64,000 nt of DNA, taken from the NCBI RefSeq assembly GCF_000022065.1, contig NC_011898.1:3475501-3539500 (forward strand), given 5' to 3'. The notes beneath the pieces were generated by a model. The model saw only the letters and a list, made by a program, of their open reading frames with translations. It was not told where the DNA came from and made no database searches. The stretch is from Ruminiclostridium cellulolyticum H10 (GTDB lineage Bacteria; Bacillota; Clostridia; Acetivibrionales; DSM-1351). The position numbers and the translations under genes are program-made. This document shows, in pieces, positions 25,903-33,556 of the stretch. Position 1 is the stretch's first letter. Each line of letters starts with the position of its first letter.

Positions 25903-26830
25903 TAATTTCTTCTTTACCTTTCATTTGGAATATTTTTTGTTTTGTATATGCTGCATCCCTCATACCTTTTATATACCACGCTATGTGTGAACGCATTTCC
26001 AGTATACCAGTTTTTTCTCCTTTTAAGTCAATTAGCATATCCATATGCCTTATAATTGTTTCAATTTTTTCTTTAGGTGAAGGGTCAGAAATTATTGTTC
26101 CATCCTCAAGAAATTTGACTATTTTTTTAAATATCCAGGGGTTACCCTGTGCACCTCTTCCAACCATTATTGCATCGCACCTTGTTTCTTCCAGAAGCTT
26201 TTGAGCTTCTTTAGGGCCAGTTACATCACCATTTCCTATTACAGGTATTGAAACAGCTTCTTTTACCTGCCTTATAATGTCCCAGTCGGCTTTTCCGCTG
26301 TAGTACTGTTCCCGAGTCCTTCCATGAACTGCAATGGCTCTGGCTCCGTTTTTCTCAGCGATACGTGCTATTTCAATCGCATTAATGGTGCTGTCATCCC
26401 AGCCTTTTCTAATCTTTACGGTTACGGGTTTTTGAGAAGCAGACACAACCGATTTTATTATTTCTGCAACCAGCTCAGGATTTTTCATCAATGCACTGCC
26501 CTCACCGTTTTTAGTTATTTTAGGTGCAGGACATCCCATATTGATATCAATTATCGCTGCATCGGATTTGTTCAGCTTCTCTGCAACCTCTGCCATGATT
26601 TTGGGATCAGAACCAAAAATCTGAACAGCTCCCGGCCTTTCTTTCTCATGCATCAATGTAAGCTTGTTGCTTTTATCATCATCATAGTGCATGCCTTTTG
26701 CACTTACCATCTCGGTATAAACAAGACCACATTCTTGCTCCTTGCAAAGTATGCGAAAAGGCATGTCCGTTACTCCCGCCATAGGAGCTAAAAATATATT
26801 GTTTTTTAATTCAACATTACCTATTTTCAA
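25868..26830 (-). CDS. dusB: tRNA-dihydrouridine synthase
   Basis: 320 residues, FMN TIM-barrel enzyme that reduces uridines in tRNA D-loops. LAPMAGVTDMPFR opens the barrel; the catalytic cysteine lies in NMGCPAPKITKNGEGSAL; IGNGDVTGP and MVGRGAQGNPW bind FMN phosphate. The start is TTG 26830, with GAGG about nine bases upstream. It converges on and overlaps the amidase gene, an uncommon tail-to-tail overlap. Confidence 0.94.
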   Translation of the reverse strand: MKIGNVELKNNIFLAPMAGVTDMPFRILCKEQECGLVYTEMVSAKGMHYDDDKSNKLTLMHEKERPGAVQIFGSDPKIMAEVAEKLNKSDAAIIDINMGCPAPKITKNGEGSALMKNPELVAEIIKSVVSASQKPVTVKIRKGWDDSTINAIEIARIAEKNGARAIAVHGRTREQYYSGKADWDIIRQVKEAVSIPVIGNGDVTGPKEAQKLLEETRCDAIMVGRGAQGNPWIFKKIVKFLEDGTIISDPSPKEKIETIIRHMDMLIDLKGEKTGILEMRSHIAWYIKGMRDAAYTKQKIFQMKGKEEIITLLRSFLMRQ

Positions 26831-26938
26831 AAATAGTACCTCATTTTATTTATTATTATAAATATATTATCTTGTGTATTCGCAATGATATTATAGCAAT
26901 TTATGTTTTTAGGGTCAATTTAGGTATCATTTGCATGT

Positions 26939-26996
26939 GTTTAATTGCAATATGCATAGATTATTACTAAAATATATTTGCATAATGCAATTAAAC
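26939..26996. repeat. 18-bp inverted repeat, unexplained
   Basis: GTTTAATTGCAATATGCA and its near-perfect complement are separated by 22 AT-rich bases. There is no T run. It could be an operator, a small mobile-element remnant or a cruciform site. Confidence 0.5.
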
Positions 26997-27162
26997 CAAG
27001 TGTAGGAGGCATCCTAAACTGTGGCTAATATACAACTTAACCAAGGACGAATCAATGAAATCCTCTTCCTCTTTCTGCAAAAGGTATATCTATTTGAAAA
27101 AAAGAGAAGCCGCTCTCTTCTCTGTGTCATGGGACTTCAGCATTTTTGACCAATAAAAAACA

Positions 27163-27184
27163 CCAGCATCCTTTCGGATACTGG
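27163..27184 (-). terminator. Original tRNA-Arg terminator, now stranded at the left prophage end
   Basis: On the minus strand CCAGTATCC-gaaa-GGATGCTGG is followed by a T run. It directly follows the displaced tRNA 3' half, as expected if the prophage split the tRNA gene from its terminator. A second hairpin with a T run lies at 27097-27123. Confidence 0.75.
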
Positions 27185-27185
27185 C

Positions 27186-27258
27186 ATTCTTAAAACTTTG
27201 GCGTCCCGGACAGGAATCGAACCCGTATCAGTGGAACCGGAATCCACCGTCTTATCCA
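27186..27258. other. Left attachment site with displaced tRNA-Arg 3' part
   Basis: 73 bases identical to 58253-58325. It includes the tRNA-Arg 3' region through the anticodon arm (27199-27258, minus strand) but diverges within the D-arm, so it is not a functional tRNA. Confidence 0.92.
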
Positions 27259-27310
27259 AATCCCCGAAAGCCTTATTATAAGCGAATTTGCCAGTTTTAC
27301 ATATCGTATA

Positions 27311-27370
27311 GTACAGTGGACTAACCAGTCTTAAGAATTGATTTTTTTAATAATATCCACTGTATTATAC
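27311..27370. promoter_or_regulatory. Candidate integrase arm-type sites, left end
   Basis: GTACAGTGGACT at 27311-27322 recurs, inverted and perfect, at 58136-58147 near the right end. A second, looser inverted copy lies at 27355-27370. Placement just inside both ends suits arm-type binding sites of the tyrosine integrase. Confidence 0.5.
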
Positions 27371-27420
27371 TATGTTATTTAGTACTGTATTTCAAGGCCT
27401 TTACCTCTAAATAAGCAAAA

Positions 27421-27462
27421 AAAATAAGTAAGGAATACTTTTATAGTATCCTTACTTATTTA
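27421..27462 (-). terminator. Late-operon terminator of the prophage
   Basis: A long AT-rich hairpin (AAATAAGTAAGG / CCTTACTTATTT plus inner pairs) follows the holin stop on the minus strand; a run of T follows. Confidence 0.8.
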
Positions 27463-27486
27463 GATATCCATCATATTTGACATGCC

Positions 27487-27954
27487 CTACTTATTATCTA
27501 CTATTTTATTCCCAGCGTCATCAACCGTGTTTTTAAATGCTACAATCATTTTTTGTAGAAAACTAGGAACAGGTGCTCCCATAAGTCCTGCATTTTCAAT
27601 AATACTGCCTAACTCTCCTACGATATACCATACTAACACAATAGGACATAATAAAACTGTATATGTAAAAGGTAATGTAACACTTGGTATATTATTAATG
27701 ACCATACCAATAACTATATCAACAACAGCAGCAACTAATACTGCTATAATACTTCCGAACTTATGCCATATTCCTTCTCTACTTGCCTTACTACTCCATT
27801 GACCGTTTTTACAAGCTACAAGTGTTCCTGTAATCCAATCAGATAAAAGACTTCCAACAAATATTACTACAAGCCAACCAAACCAACCAAGACAAGCTGA
27901 TATAGTTGCAAATACCGTAACTATCGAAGCTTTAATTGCATTTATATTATCCAT
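27487..27954 (-). CDS. Phage holin (holin 4 / toxin-secretion holin family)
   Basis: 155 residues with four hydrophobic segments (about 8-40, 65-90, 95-125). SDWITGTLVACKNGQWSSKASREGIWHKFG is typical of phage_holin_4 (Cph1-type) proteins. It permeabilises the membrane to release the endolysin encoded 27 bases upstream in the same operon. GAGG precedes ATG 27954. Looks intact. Confidence 0.9.
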   Translation of the reverse strand: MDNINAIKASIVTVFATISACLGWFGWLVVIFVGSLLSDWITGTLVACKNGQWSSKASREGIWHKFGSIIAVLVAAVVDIVIGMVINNIPSVTLPFTYTVLLCPIVLVWYIVGELGSIIENAGLMGAPVPSFLQKMIVAFKNTVDDAGNKIVDNK

Positions 27955-27980
27955 ATATCTTCCTCACTTCCTGTTTATTA

Positions 27981-28682
27981 CTACTTTCCGCTCAACTTAT
28001 TAACGATATTCATAACGAAACTATCAAAATACTTAGTTTTACTCATCAAATTTAACCAAGTACTAGGCTTTGTCATACACCCATTAATAGCCTCAGTAGC
28101 ATTTTTATAATTCTGTCCTAATATCTCCTGACAAACTTGTAACATTTCCTTAGCTTTATTTTTAGTATTAGTACCGACAATACCATCTGCTTGTAGACCT
28201 GTAATAGTTTGAAATTCTTTAACTGTCATATCATCATCAACCTTTCCTTTCAACACACTATCTCTAATCTGTTCTTTCTTAGCCTGTGAAATACCCTGAT
28301 GCTCAAGTAATTGAACATGCCAAGACTCATATGAAATAGGTTTAACAAGCCCATACTTTTTTAATTCAGCATTAGCCAGAGCTTTAAACCATTCATCTGA
28401 TATATCCATAGCAATACAATAGCAATGATTTGACTTACCATAAGCAGCAGCCCAACACTTACCGTCTTTTGTGTATACAGCACCGTTGGCTAATTGATAT
28501 GCTCCTTGACTTTTTCTTTGCTCTAAAGACTGAGCATTAATAATCTTTTGTTTCTCCACACTCCTATAGCCAGACGTACACAAGCAATCTTTACCTTTTG
28601 CAGTACATAGAATATTTACTGCATCTATGAGTTTCTGATAAACGAAACGTTCATCCTGATATTTAAATTTTACACTAGGCAT
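27981..28682 (-). CDS. Endolysin: M15 D,D/L,D-carboxypeptidase-like domain plus peptidoglycan-binding domain
   Basis: 233 residues. The M15 zinc-peptidase domain (about 10-130) has ligands His86 and Asp93 (SNHCYCIAMD) and His122 (ESWH), with catalytic Glu119. The family motif SxHxxGxAxD has Cys89 in place of Gly. A PG_binding_1-like repeat follows (about 150-185, VKEFQTITGLQADGIVG). ATG 28682 is preceded by GTGAGG; an in-frame ATG 12 codons upstream lacks one. It lyses the host wall with the holin. Confidence 0.88.
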   Translation of the reverse strand: MPSVKFKYQDERFVYQKLIDAVNILCTAKGKDCLCTSGYRSVEKQKIINAQSLEQRKSQGAYQLANGAVYTKDGKCWAAAYGKSNHCYCIAMDISDEWFKALANAELKKYGLVKPISYESWHVQLLEHQGISQAKKEQIRDSVLKGKVDDDMTVKEFQTITGLQADGIVGTNTKNKAKEMLQVCQEILGQNYKNATEAINGCMTKPSTWLNLMSKTKYFDSFVMNIVNKLSGK

Positions 28683-28716
28683 AAACTCGACCTCACTTTC
28701 TAAATTTCCGCACAAC

Positions 28717-28753
28717 AAAAAAAGGACTAGTTGTATGAGGTAACTAGTCCTTT
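28717..28753 (-). terminator. Terminator after the prophage MazF-like gene
   Basis: AAAGGACTAGT (28743-28753 read on minus) pairs perfectly with ACTAGTCCTTT (28721-28731) and runs into seven T. It isolates the toxin-antitoxin unit from the lysis genes. Confidence 0.85.
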
Positions 28754-28813
28754 AGGGTTATTAATATTTAATTTTGAATACAAGAAAATACTTAATGTAT
28801 AAAGTTTTATAAA

Positions 28814-29314
28814 TTAAGTTCTTGTGTAATTTGAAGTATGTATAATTTCTGCCATATCCTTTAATTGTTCAAATAACTCTTTATAAATATTAAATGTTGA
28901 TTCATATAAATCATAATTATGGATAATTGCTTTATCTACTTCATATGTATCTTTCAGATTCCCCATATACCATTCTTCACATAAATCACTTTTTTTAATT
29001 GTATAAACTTGGTCTAACAAAACTACACTATCTTTATCTAAAAAAGAATTATCCGTTTGAAAAATTGGTGCGTTACATGGATATTTTAATTGACCATTTG
29101 GGGTTTCTTCACAATGCTCTCTTCCAGTAATAGGAGAGACTGTAACTCTTTGAGAAGATGCTCTATATTGACTTATTATTACACATGGTCTAGCCTTTGT
29201 TGAACTAATAGCAGTGTCAGAATTTCGAGTATTATCAAACCAATGTACACACCCTTTTTCCAAATGTTCTTCTTTTATGCTAGTAGGAGTCTGTGGTTTA
29301 ATTGGACAAGGCAT
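28814..29314 (-). CDS. PemK/MazF-like toxin of the prophage
   Basis: 166 residues. A MazF-fold core is recognisable: HWFDNTR near the start in place of GDIxxVD, then STKARPCVIISQY, VTVSPIT and SVVLLDQVYTIKKSDL. An extra C-terminal helix (about 130-160) is not in standard MazF. It starts three bases after the upstream 82-codon gene, so the two form a pair. Predicted ribonuclease; sequence is far from the chromosomal MazF at 7413. Confidence 0.75.
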   Translation of the reverse strand: MPCPIKPQTPTSIKEEHLEKGCVHWFDNTRNSDTAISSTKARPCVIISQYRASSQRVTVSPITGREHCEETPNGQLKYPCNAPIFQTDNSFLDKDSVVLLDQVYTIKKSDLCEEWYMGNLKDTYEVDKAIIHNYDLYESTFNIYKELFEQLKDMAEIIHTSNYTRT

Positions 29315-29317
29315 TTC

Positions 29318-29566
29318 CTAATCGTCCTCTCTTCTTTGATATTCATCCCATTCATCAAAAATGGCTCTTTCTTCTTTTGATTCAACATAATCCTTATCTA
29401 GATGTTTATACATCTCTTTTCGATATTTAGAATCAACAAACATACGTAAAAAATCAAATGATCTTTGTTCTTTTTTATGTTGAGATAGATATAAAACATT
29501 ATTCATATCTTCATCCCCTTTGCAATCTTTAGCACTAGAATTTCTTTTTTTTCCATGCTTCTTCAA
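29318..29566 (-). CDS. Probable antitoxin partner of the prophage MazF-like toxin
   Basis: Up to 82 residues, highly charged, with an acidic tail (ERAIFDEWDEYQRREDD) of the kind that wraps a toxin. Two starts are possible: TTG 29566 after AGGTGA, or ATG 29506 after AAAGGGG (62 residues, MNNVLYLSQHKK). Identification rests on size, charge and its place directly upstream of the toxin; no DNA-binding fold is obvious. Confidence 0.6.
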   Translation of the reverse strand: MKKHGKKRNSSAKDCKGDEDMNNVLYLSQHKKEQRSFDFLRMFVDSKYRKEMYKHLDKDYVESKEERAIFDEWDEYQRREDD

Positions 29567-29619
29567 TGTAAGTCACCTCAAGAATAGTCTATACTATTTC
29601 CTAAGATTAATCTGTAATT

Positions 29620-29648
29620 ATCTTAACATATTTTGCCATTAATGGCAA
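29620..29648 (-). promoter_or_regulatory. Toxin-antitoxin promoter with palindromic operator
   Basis: Minus-strand TTGCCA (29643-29648), 17 bases, TAAGAT (29620-29625). The -35 lies in the perfect 16-bp palindrome TTGCCATTAATGGCAA (29633-29648), a likely antitoxin operator. Confidence 0.6.
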
Positions 29649-29894
29649 GTATAACTTTACTCTAGTTATCATATTTAGTAATAATATTGTTTATAATTAC
29701 AAATTATATCTCATACCTATTATCGAATTTTATCATATTAATAAAAATATTGTAATATAAATAATAATATTTGTATGTAATATAATTACAATAATGGGTT
29801 CTATATTCACTTATAAAGGCAATTTTGCTTAGGTTAATACAACTAAATAATAAAGAGGACTACCCATTCCCGAGTAATCCTATTAGCTATTATA
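29649..29894. other. AT-rich gap and weak terminator between tail remnant and TA unit
   Basis: Very AT-rich, no gene seen. A hairpin AGGACTAC / GTAATCCT (29856-29863, 29874-29881) can end the structural transcript after the XkdX-like gene on the minus strand, although its T run is weak. Confidence 0.45.
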
Positions 29895-30011
29895 TTATCC
29901 AATTATCTTCATTTTTTCCTCGGCGGTTATCCATCCCTTTGATACCGCAATATCAATCTGCTTTTCTGTGAGTTCATTTGCCTTATGTAAGTAATTCAAC
30001 CTTTCAAACAT
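29895..30011 (-). CDS. XkdX-like small phage protein
   Basis: 38 residues, MFERLNYLHKANELTEK followed by DIAVSKGWITAEEKMKIIG. The VxKGWITxEEK ending is the signature of the XkdX family, tiny proteins encoded at the end of PBSX-like tail-fibre operons. It lies four bases after the upstream gene's stop. Function unknown; too short for routine gene callers. Confidence 0.75.
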   Translation of the reverse strand: MFERLNYLHKANELTEKQIDIAVSKGWITAEEKMKIIG

Positions 30012-30015
30012 GCTT

Positions 30016-30411
30016 TTACCCCTGTAAATTTGATGTGATTAAAGTGTCAATTTGTGCTTGTAAATTTAAATTATCTGCAACCAATGTATCAACTGTTTCT
30101 TGTAAAATTTGCAATTCTGATTTAGGTGGTTCAGTGTGATTAATTAAATACAAATATTGTAAATATAAATGTCCTATAACTATAGGGTCTGTTTCATTCA
30201 CTGGCTTAAAAGAATCATGTGTGTTTAATATATTAACCAATGTGTTCGGAAATTGTATTTGATTTACATGTCCTGTATCTGGGTCTGAAAATAACAAAAC
30301 TACAGGTTCTTTTGCAATATCATCACAATAAGATAATATTTCTTCTGCTGAAACTCCATTAATGGGACTTTCTCTATCCCATATTGATATTGTTAAATTT
30401 TCTTCTTGCAT
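30016..30411 (-). CDS. Phage protein of the tail-fibre region
   Basis: 131 residues with an acidic N-terminal half and a C-terminal coiled coil (LQILQETVDTLVADNLNLQAQI). AGAGGA precedes ATG 30411. Together with the XkdX-like gene it forms the conserved end of a tail-fibre cluster. Likely a fibre-associated or chaperone-type protein; no named family recognised. Confidence 0.65.
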   Translation of the reverse strand: MQEENLTISIWDRESPINGVSAEEILSYCDDIAKEPVVLLFSDPDTGHVNQIQFPNTLVNILNTHDSFKPVNETDPIVIGHLYLQYLYLINHTEPPKSELQILQETVDTLVADNLNLQAQIDTLITSNLQG

Positions 30412-30431
30412 TTTTAATCCTCTCTTTCATT

Positions 30432-30600
30432 TTAATAAAAATATACACTTGTCGAATAATTGCCAGCGTAAGTCATACCGCCATACCAGTACAATTTATT
30501 GTTTATGTAACTTGCATTCCCCCCCATTTTCGGGGCAACCGCATTTGGATGACTGATATATGTATCTGTTGTAATATCATATAATTTAAAATATACGGTA
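30432..30600 (-). pseudogene. C-terminal remnant of a tail-fibre-type protein
   Basis: About 55 residues (TVYFKLYDITTDTYISHPNA then KMGGNASYINNKLYWYGG) lacking any native start, fused to the left end of the IS3 element at 30601. Repeated aromatic beta-strands suit a fibre or receptor-binding tip. The rest of the gene is gone; on the other side of the IS lies a different gene. Confidence 0.7.
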
Positions 30601-30676
30601 TGACCTTTCCCTGATAAATTAGACACAAAGAATGGCGAGATTTCTCCGTTTTTCTTTGTATCTTGTTAAATTTTAT

Positions 30677-31489
30677 TTAAGCCGCTTTGTTTTGCTTTTC
30701 GAATTCCACAGGTGACTTATAGCCAAGCTTTGAATGTAATCGTATCCGATTATAAAAGACTTCAATATATTCAAAGATAGCCAGACGGGCCTCAGCCCTT
30801 GTTTTGAACCTTGTTAAGTAAATAAGCTCCGTTTTAAGAGTACCAAAGAATGATTCCATACAAGCATTGTCGTAACAGTTACCCTTACGGCTCATACTTG
30901 CTGTGAAACCATTGCTGTTCAGCACTTTCTGGTATTCCTTGCTGGCATACTGAACCCCTCTGTCGGAATGATGAATAACCCCTTTGGGATGTCTTTGGCG
31001 ACCTATAGCTTGCTTTAAAGCATCTATACAAAGCTGTTTTGTCATAGTACTATCCATTGCCCATCCAACAACTTTTCTGTTATAGAGATCAATAATGGCA
31101 GCCAAGTAGAGCCAACCTTCATCTGTTGGTATATAAGTAATATCTGCAACCCAGATTTGATTAGGCTTATAAGCTGTAAAGTCCTGATTTAGGATATTAT
31201 CTGCAACTGGGTAATTGTGATTTGAATTAGTTGTAGCCTTAAATTTCTTCCTGGTTTTAGCAGCAATATTATTTTCCTTCATCAGTTTGGCTATACGATT
31301 TTTGCCACATTTTATGCCTTCATTCTTTAAGGCATTGGTTACTCGGGGGCTTCCGTAAGTTTCGCGGGATACCTTGTGAATTCTTCTGATTTTCTCAAGG
31401 AGTTCTGTATTCCTTTTCTTACGTAAGCTTTCAGGTCTTTTAACCCAAGCATAATAACCGCTTCGAGATATATTTAATAGTCGGCACAT
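30677..31489 (-). CDS. IS3-family transposase OrfB (DDE integrase)
   Basis: 270 residues as a free frame: HTH_21-like start (SRSGYYAW), then an rve integrase core with the DDE triad in WVADITYI, HHSDRGVQYAS and NACMESFFGTLKTE. It is expressed as OrfAB by a -1 shift on the A7 run in orfA (plus-strand T7 at 31570-31576); translated through, the fusion reads LLKK-SNGNLRERPEIIYP and on into this frame. Appears intact. Confidence 0.92.
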   Translation of the reverse strand: MCRLLNISRSGYYAWVKRPESLRKKRNTELLEKIRRIHKVSRETYGSPRVTNALKNEGIKCGKNRIAKLMKENNIAAKTRKKFKATTNSNHNYPVADNILNQDFTAYKPNQIWVADITYIPTDEGWLYLAAIIDLYNRKVVGWAMDSTMTKQLCIDALKQAIGRQRHPKGVIHHSDRGVQYASKEYQKVLNSNGFTASMSRKGNCYDNACMESFFGTLKTELIYLTRFKTRAEARLAIFEYIEVFYNRIRLHSKLGYKSPVEFEKQNKAA

Positions 31490-31536
31490 CTTCTCAACAG
31501 GGAATTTGAAGCGGTATTCGTGAATGATAGGATATA

Positions 31537-31836
31537 TTATTTCCGGTCTTTCGCGAAGATTGCCGTTACTTTTTTTAGTAATTCATTCTCCATCTCAAGG
31601 TCTGCAACACGCTTCTTAAGTTTCCTGAGTTCTTCATCTTCAGGTCTTAGATTGCCGCTACCTGGGAAAGCATTCTCTTTATGAGTTTTGTACTGGTCAA
31701 TCCATTTGTATAGGGTGTTTTCGTGGATTCCAATGTCATTAGCCACACTTGATACACTTTTACCTTGCTCTGTAACAAGACGGACAGCTTGTTCTTTAAA
31801 ATTACTATCATAACGTTTCATGATGGGTACCTCCAA
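31537..31836 (-). CDS. IS3-family OrfA (HTH_Tnp_1)
   Basis: 99 residues: helix-turn-helix (about 1-50, FKEQAVRLVTEQGKSVSSVAND) and a C-terminal leucine-zipper coiled coil (EELRKLKKRVADLEMENELLKK). The in-frame A7 slippery run comes right after ENELL. GGAGGTACC precedes the start. Confidence 0.9.
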   Translation of the reverse strand: MEVPIMKRYDSNFKEQAVRLVTEQGKSVSSVANDIGIHENTLYKWIDQYKTHKENAFPGSGNLRPEDEELRKLKKRVADLEMENELLKKVTAIFAKDRK

Positions 31837-31889
31837 CTGGTTTTATTATACCAGCCATTCGGTGTGTCCATCAAATCGGGGTAAGGTCA

Positions 31890-32004
31890 TTTTATTTGTA
31901 TCATCCTTAATAATTAAAACTACAATACCTCTTTCACTTCTTTGTACAAAGCTATTTGCCAACTGTTTGAACTGAATTTGCACATTAGGTAATGTTATAG
32001 CCAT
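31890..32004 (-). pseudogene. Tail sheath protein, N-terminal 38 residues only
   Basis: From ATG 32004 the frame reads MAITLPNVQIQFKQL and continues SFVQRSERGIVVLIIKDDTNK before entering the IS3 end, stopping at 31846. This is the opening of XkdK-type contractile-tail sheath proteins of clostridial PBSX-like phages. Around 90% of the gene is missing. GGGTGA precedes the start. Confidence 0.75.
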
Positions 32005-32008
32005 AATA

Positions 32009-32467
32009 TCAATCACCCTTTCCTAAATTTAAAATTAAATCTTCCATTGTTTCACTTGATTCGCTATCATCTGGTAACGATTCAATTGTTTGCATATCAA
32101 AACTACATATTAAAACACCATCTGTTACTTCACTTTCTACATTATCAATAGGTATAAAAAAACCTTCTTTGATAGTTATTCCATCAAAAAAGGCATTTTC
32201 TAATATATCCTGCATCTTTATATTGTCTAAATTATACTTTGTTCTATCTTTTGCGAAGAAATATATTCTACATATAAGCGTTTTTTGTCTGCAATTCGCA
32301 TTAAATTTACCATTTGAACTGTTTTCTATCGAAAATTTAATAGATGGTCTAATTATTGATTCTGTTACATCAATTGCAGGGATCGGAACATCACTATATT
32401 CAGTATCAGCTATAGCCTGTCTGATTTTAGAGGTTATAGCCTTGTTTATATCAATCAAAGTCACCAT
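32009..32467 (-). CDS. Phage tail completion / terminator-like protein
   Basis: About 152 residues (MVTLIDINKAITSKIRQAI...). Position between the gp10-like gene and the tail sheath, plus size, matches the tail-terminator (XkdJ-like/DUF6838) slot in such clusters. AGGTGA places the start at ATG 32467 rather than the overlapping GTG. Assignment leans on gene order. Confidence 0.65.
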   Translation of the reverse strand: MVTLIDINKAITSKIRQAIADTEYSDVPIPAIDVTESIIRPSIKFSIENSSNGKFNANCRQKTLICRIYFFAKDRTKYNLDNIKMQDILENAFFDGITIKEGFFIPIDNVESEVTDGVLICSFDMQTIESLPDDSESSETMEDLILNLGKGD

Positions 32468-32476
32468 ATATGTCAC

Positions 32477-32896
32477 CTATAGCCCTTTATCCAGCATATC
32501 ATCAATAAATTTCTGGACATCAGAATAATATTGTTGTTCAAATTCTTTTTGTGCCTCTTCAAAGACGTGTTCACCCTCTTTAAATCCATGTTCTACACCA
32601 TTTTTATCTACGATTCTGTGTCCGTTTTCAATGAGATGTGCTACAGGATTTCCAGAGTATGCTCTTACACTTAAGTCACCTTCATATTTGTAGACTTTTC
32701 CACGCTTTATTGATTTTTGATAGTTGCCAGAATCCTTTTTAACCTTCTGTTTAGCTTTTGCAATGGTTTTTTTCTTGAGTTTTGTACCTTCATCCCTCAT
32801 AAATTTCTTACTTTCTTTGGGCATCTTAGTAGTTGCAAGGTCAATAAGCTTCTTTTCAAAATCTGTAAGCTCTTTTATATCAAATCCATCACTCAT
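32477..32896 (-). CDS. HK97 gp10-family tail-completion protein
   Basis: 139 residues. A basic N-terminal helix (LKKKTIAKAKQKVKKDSGNYQKSI) is followed by the AHLIENGHRIVDKNGVEHG block that identifies HK97_gp10_like proteins. These sit at the head-tail joint. It abuts the head-closure gene (stop 32897) and the tail-terminator gene. Confidence 0.88.
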   Translation of the reverse strand: MSDGFDIKELTDFEKKLIDLATTKMPKESKKFMRDEGTKLKKKTIAKAKQKVKKDSGNYQKSIKRGKVYKYEGDLSVRAYSGNPVAHLIENGHRIVDKNGVEHGFKEGEHVFEEAQKEFEQQYYSDVQKFIDDMLDKGL

Positions 32897-33229
32897 TTAA
32901 CTCACCACCAGACTTACGAAAATCTCTATAGAATCCTGATACTTATAATTTGGATTGAAATATTTAATATCATATCTCTGTCCTTGATACATAAAGTACA
33001 TGTCATTAGCCAAGTCAGGTATAGCACCAGTTCTAACAACGATTTTGTGGTCGATGTCGGCATATGTTGTGTTACCTTGACTGTTTTTCAATGCACCTTT
33101 CTGCACAGTAATCTCTGCCCATACACTTTTAATTTTGCCATATTTGAAGTCATCTTCACCAAGTTCATTAATAAAAGGGACTTTACCATATACATCAATT
33201 CTGTTTTTTAGGCGGCTGCTTAAATTCAT
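32897..33229 (-). CDS. Phage head closure protein (SPP1 gp16-like)
   Basis: 110 residues, all beta in appearance: LSSRLKNRIDVYGKV at the start, KSVWAEITVQKG in the middle, MYFMYQGQRYDIKYFNPNYK near the end. This pattern defines the head-tail adaptor family that closes the portal channel. It overlaps the upstream connector gene by four bases. Confidence 0.9.
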   Translation of the reverse strand: MNLSSRLKNRIDVYGKVPFINELGEDDFKYGKIKSVWAEITVQKGALKNSQGNTTYADIDHKIVVRTGAIPDLANDMYFMYQGQRYDIKYFNPNYKYQDSIEIFVSLVVS

Positions 33230-33507
33230 AAGACTACCTCGTAACTACTTAATTTATCTAATATAGTAGTTACAATTTTATCCTGCTTAGTTTTGTCAGG
33301 AACTGTTGTACTTCTATTTTCATATAAATCACTAATTAACTTCTTTTGTAATAATGAAGCTAATTTAGCAGCTTTTTCATCCGATTTATAACCCTCTCCA
33401 GTGCAACTATCAATGTATATCTGAGAAGAATCAATTAATTCGTTTAAGAAATTGTCTTCCACATCAGTATCTATTCTCAAATATGATCTAACTTCATCTA
33501 AGGTCAT
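33226..33507 (-). CDS. Head-tail connector protein (gp6-like / gp15-like)
   Basis: 93 residues, helical: MTLDEVRSYLRIDTDVEDNFL with NELIDSSQIYIDSCTGE is the standard opening of phage gp6-like connectors. It forms the ring docked under the portal. Located directly after the capsid gene, overlapping the head-closure start. Confidence 0.9.
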   Translation of the reverse strand: MTLDEVRSYLRIDTDVEDNFLNELIDSSQIYIDSCTGEGYKSDEKAAKLASLLQKKLISDLYENRSTTVPDKTKQDKIVTTILDKLSSYEVVL

Positions 33508-33556
33508 GCTATCACCCTTTCACCTGTGAAAAGAGAAGGGATTTACCCTTCCCAAA

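Larger units (their letters stand above)
26831..27185. other. Intergenic region upstream of the prophage
   Basis: 355 bases with no gene. It holds an 18-bp inverted repeat with one mismatch (26939-26956 and 26979-26996), and two minus-strand terminators (27097-27123 and 27163-27184) left over from the original tRNA-Arg transcription unit. Confidence 0.5.
30601..31889 (-). mobile_element. IS3-family insertion sequence (IS150-like group)
   Basis: 1,289 bp. Imperfect terminal inverted repeats of about 40 bp begin TGACCTTTCCCTGAT on the left and TGACCTTACCCCGAT on the right. It carries orfA and orfB joined by a slippery site. No target duplication: the left flank ends GGTA and the right flank starts TTTT. 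That and the unrelated flanking gene fragments indicate recombination after insertion. Confidence 0.9.

Noticed and set aside
27000-27130. Degraded gene in the gap before the prophage
   Set aside because: Translation in all frames gives only short pieces with frequent stops; nothing recognisable beyond terminators.
27199-27258. Second tRNA-Arg gene
   Set aside because: Only the 3' part through the anticodon arm is present; the D-arm and acceptor 5' strand are absent. It is the displaced attachment-site half.
30677-31836. IS3 transposase as a pseudogene because it is in two frames
   Set aside because: IS3 elements normally use a -1 shift; an A7 slippery run in the right frame is present, so this arrangement is normal.
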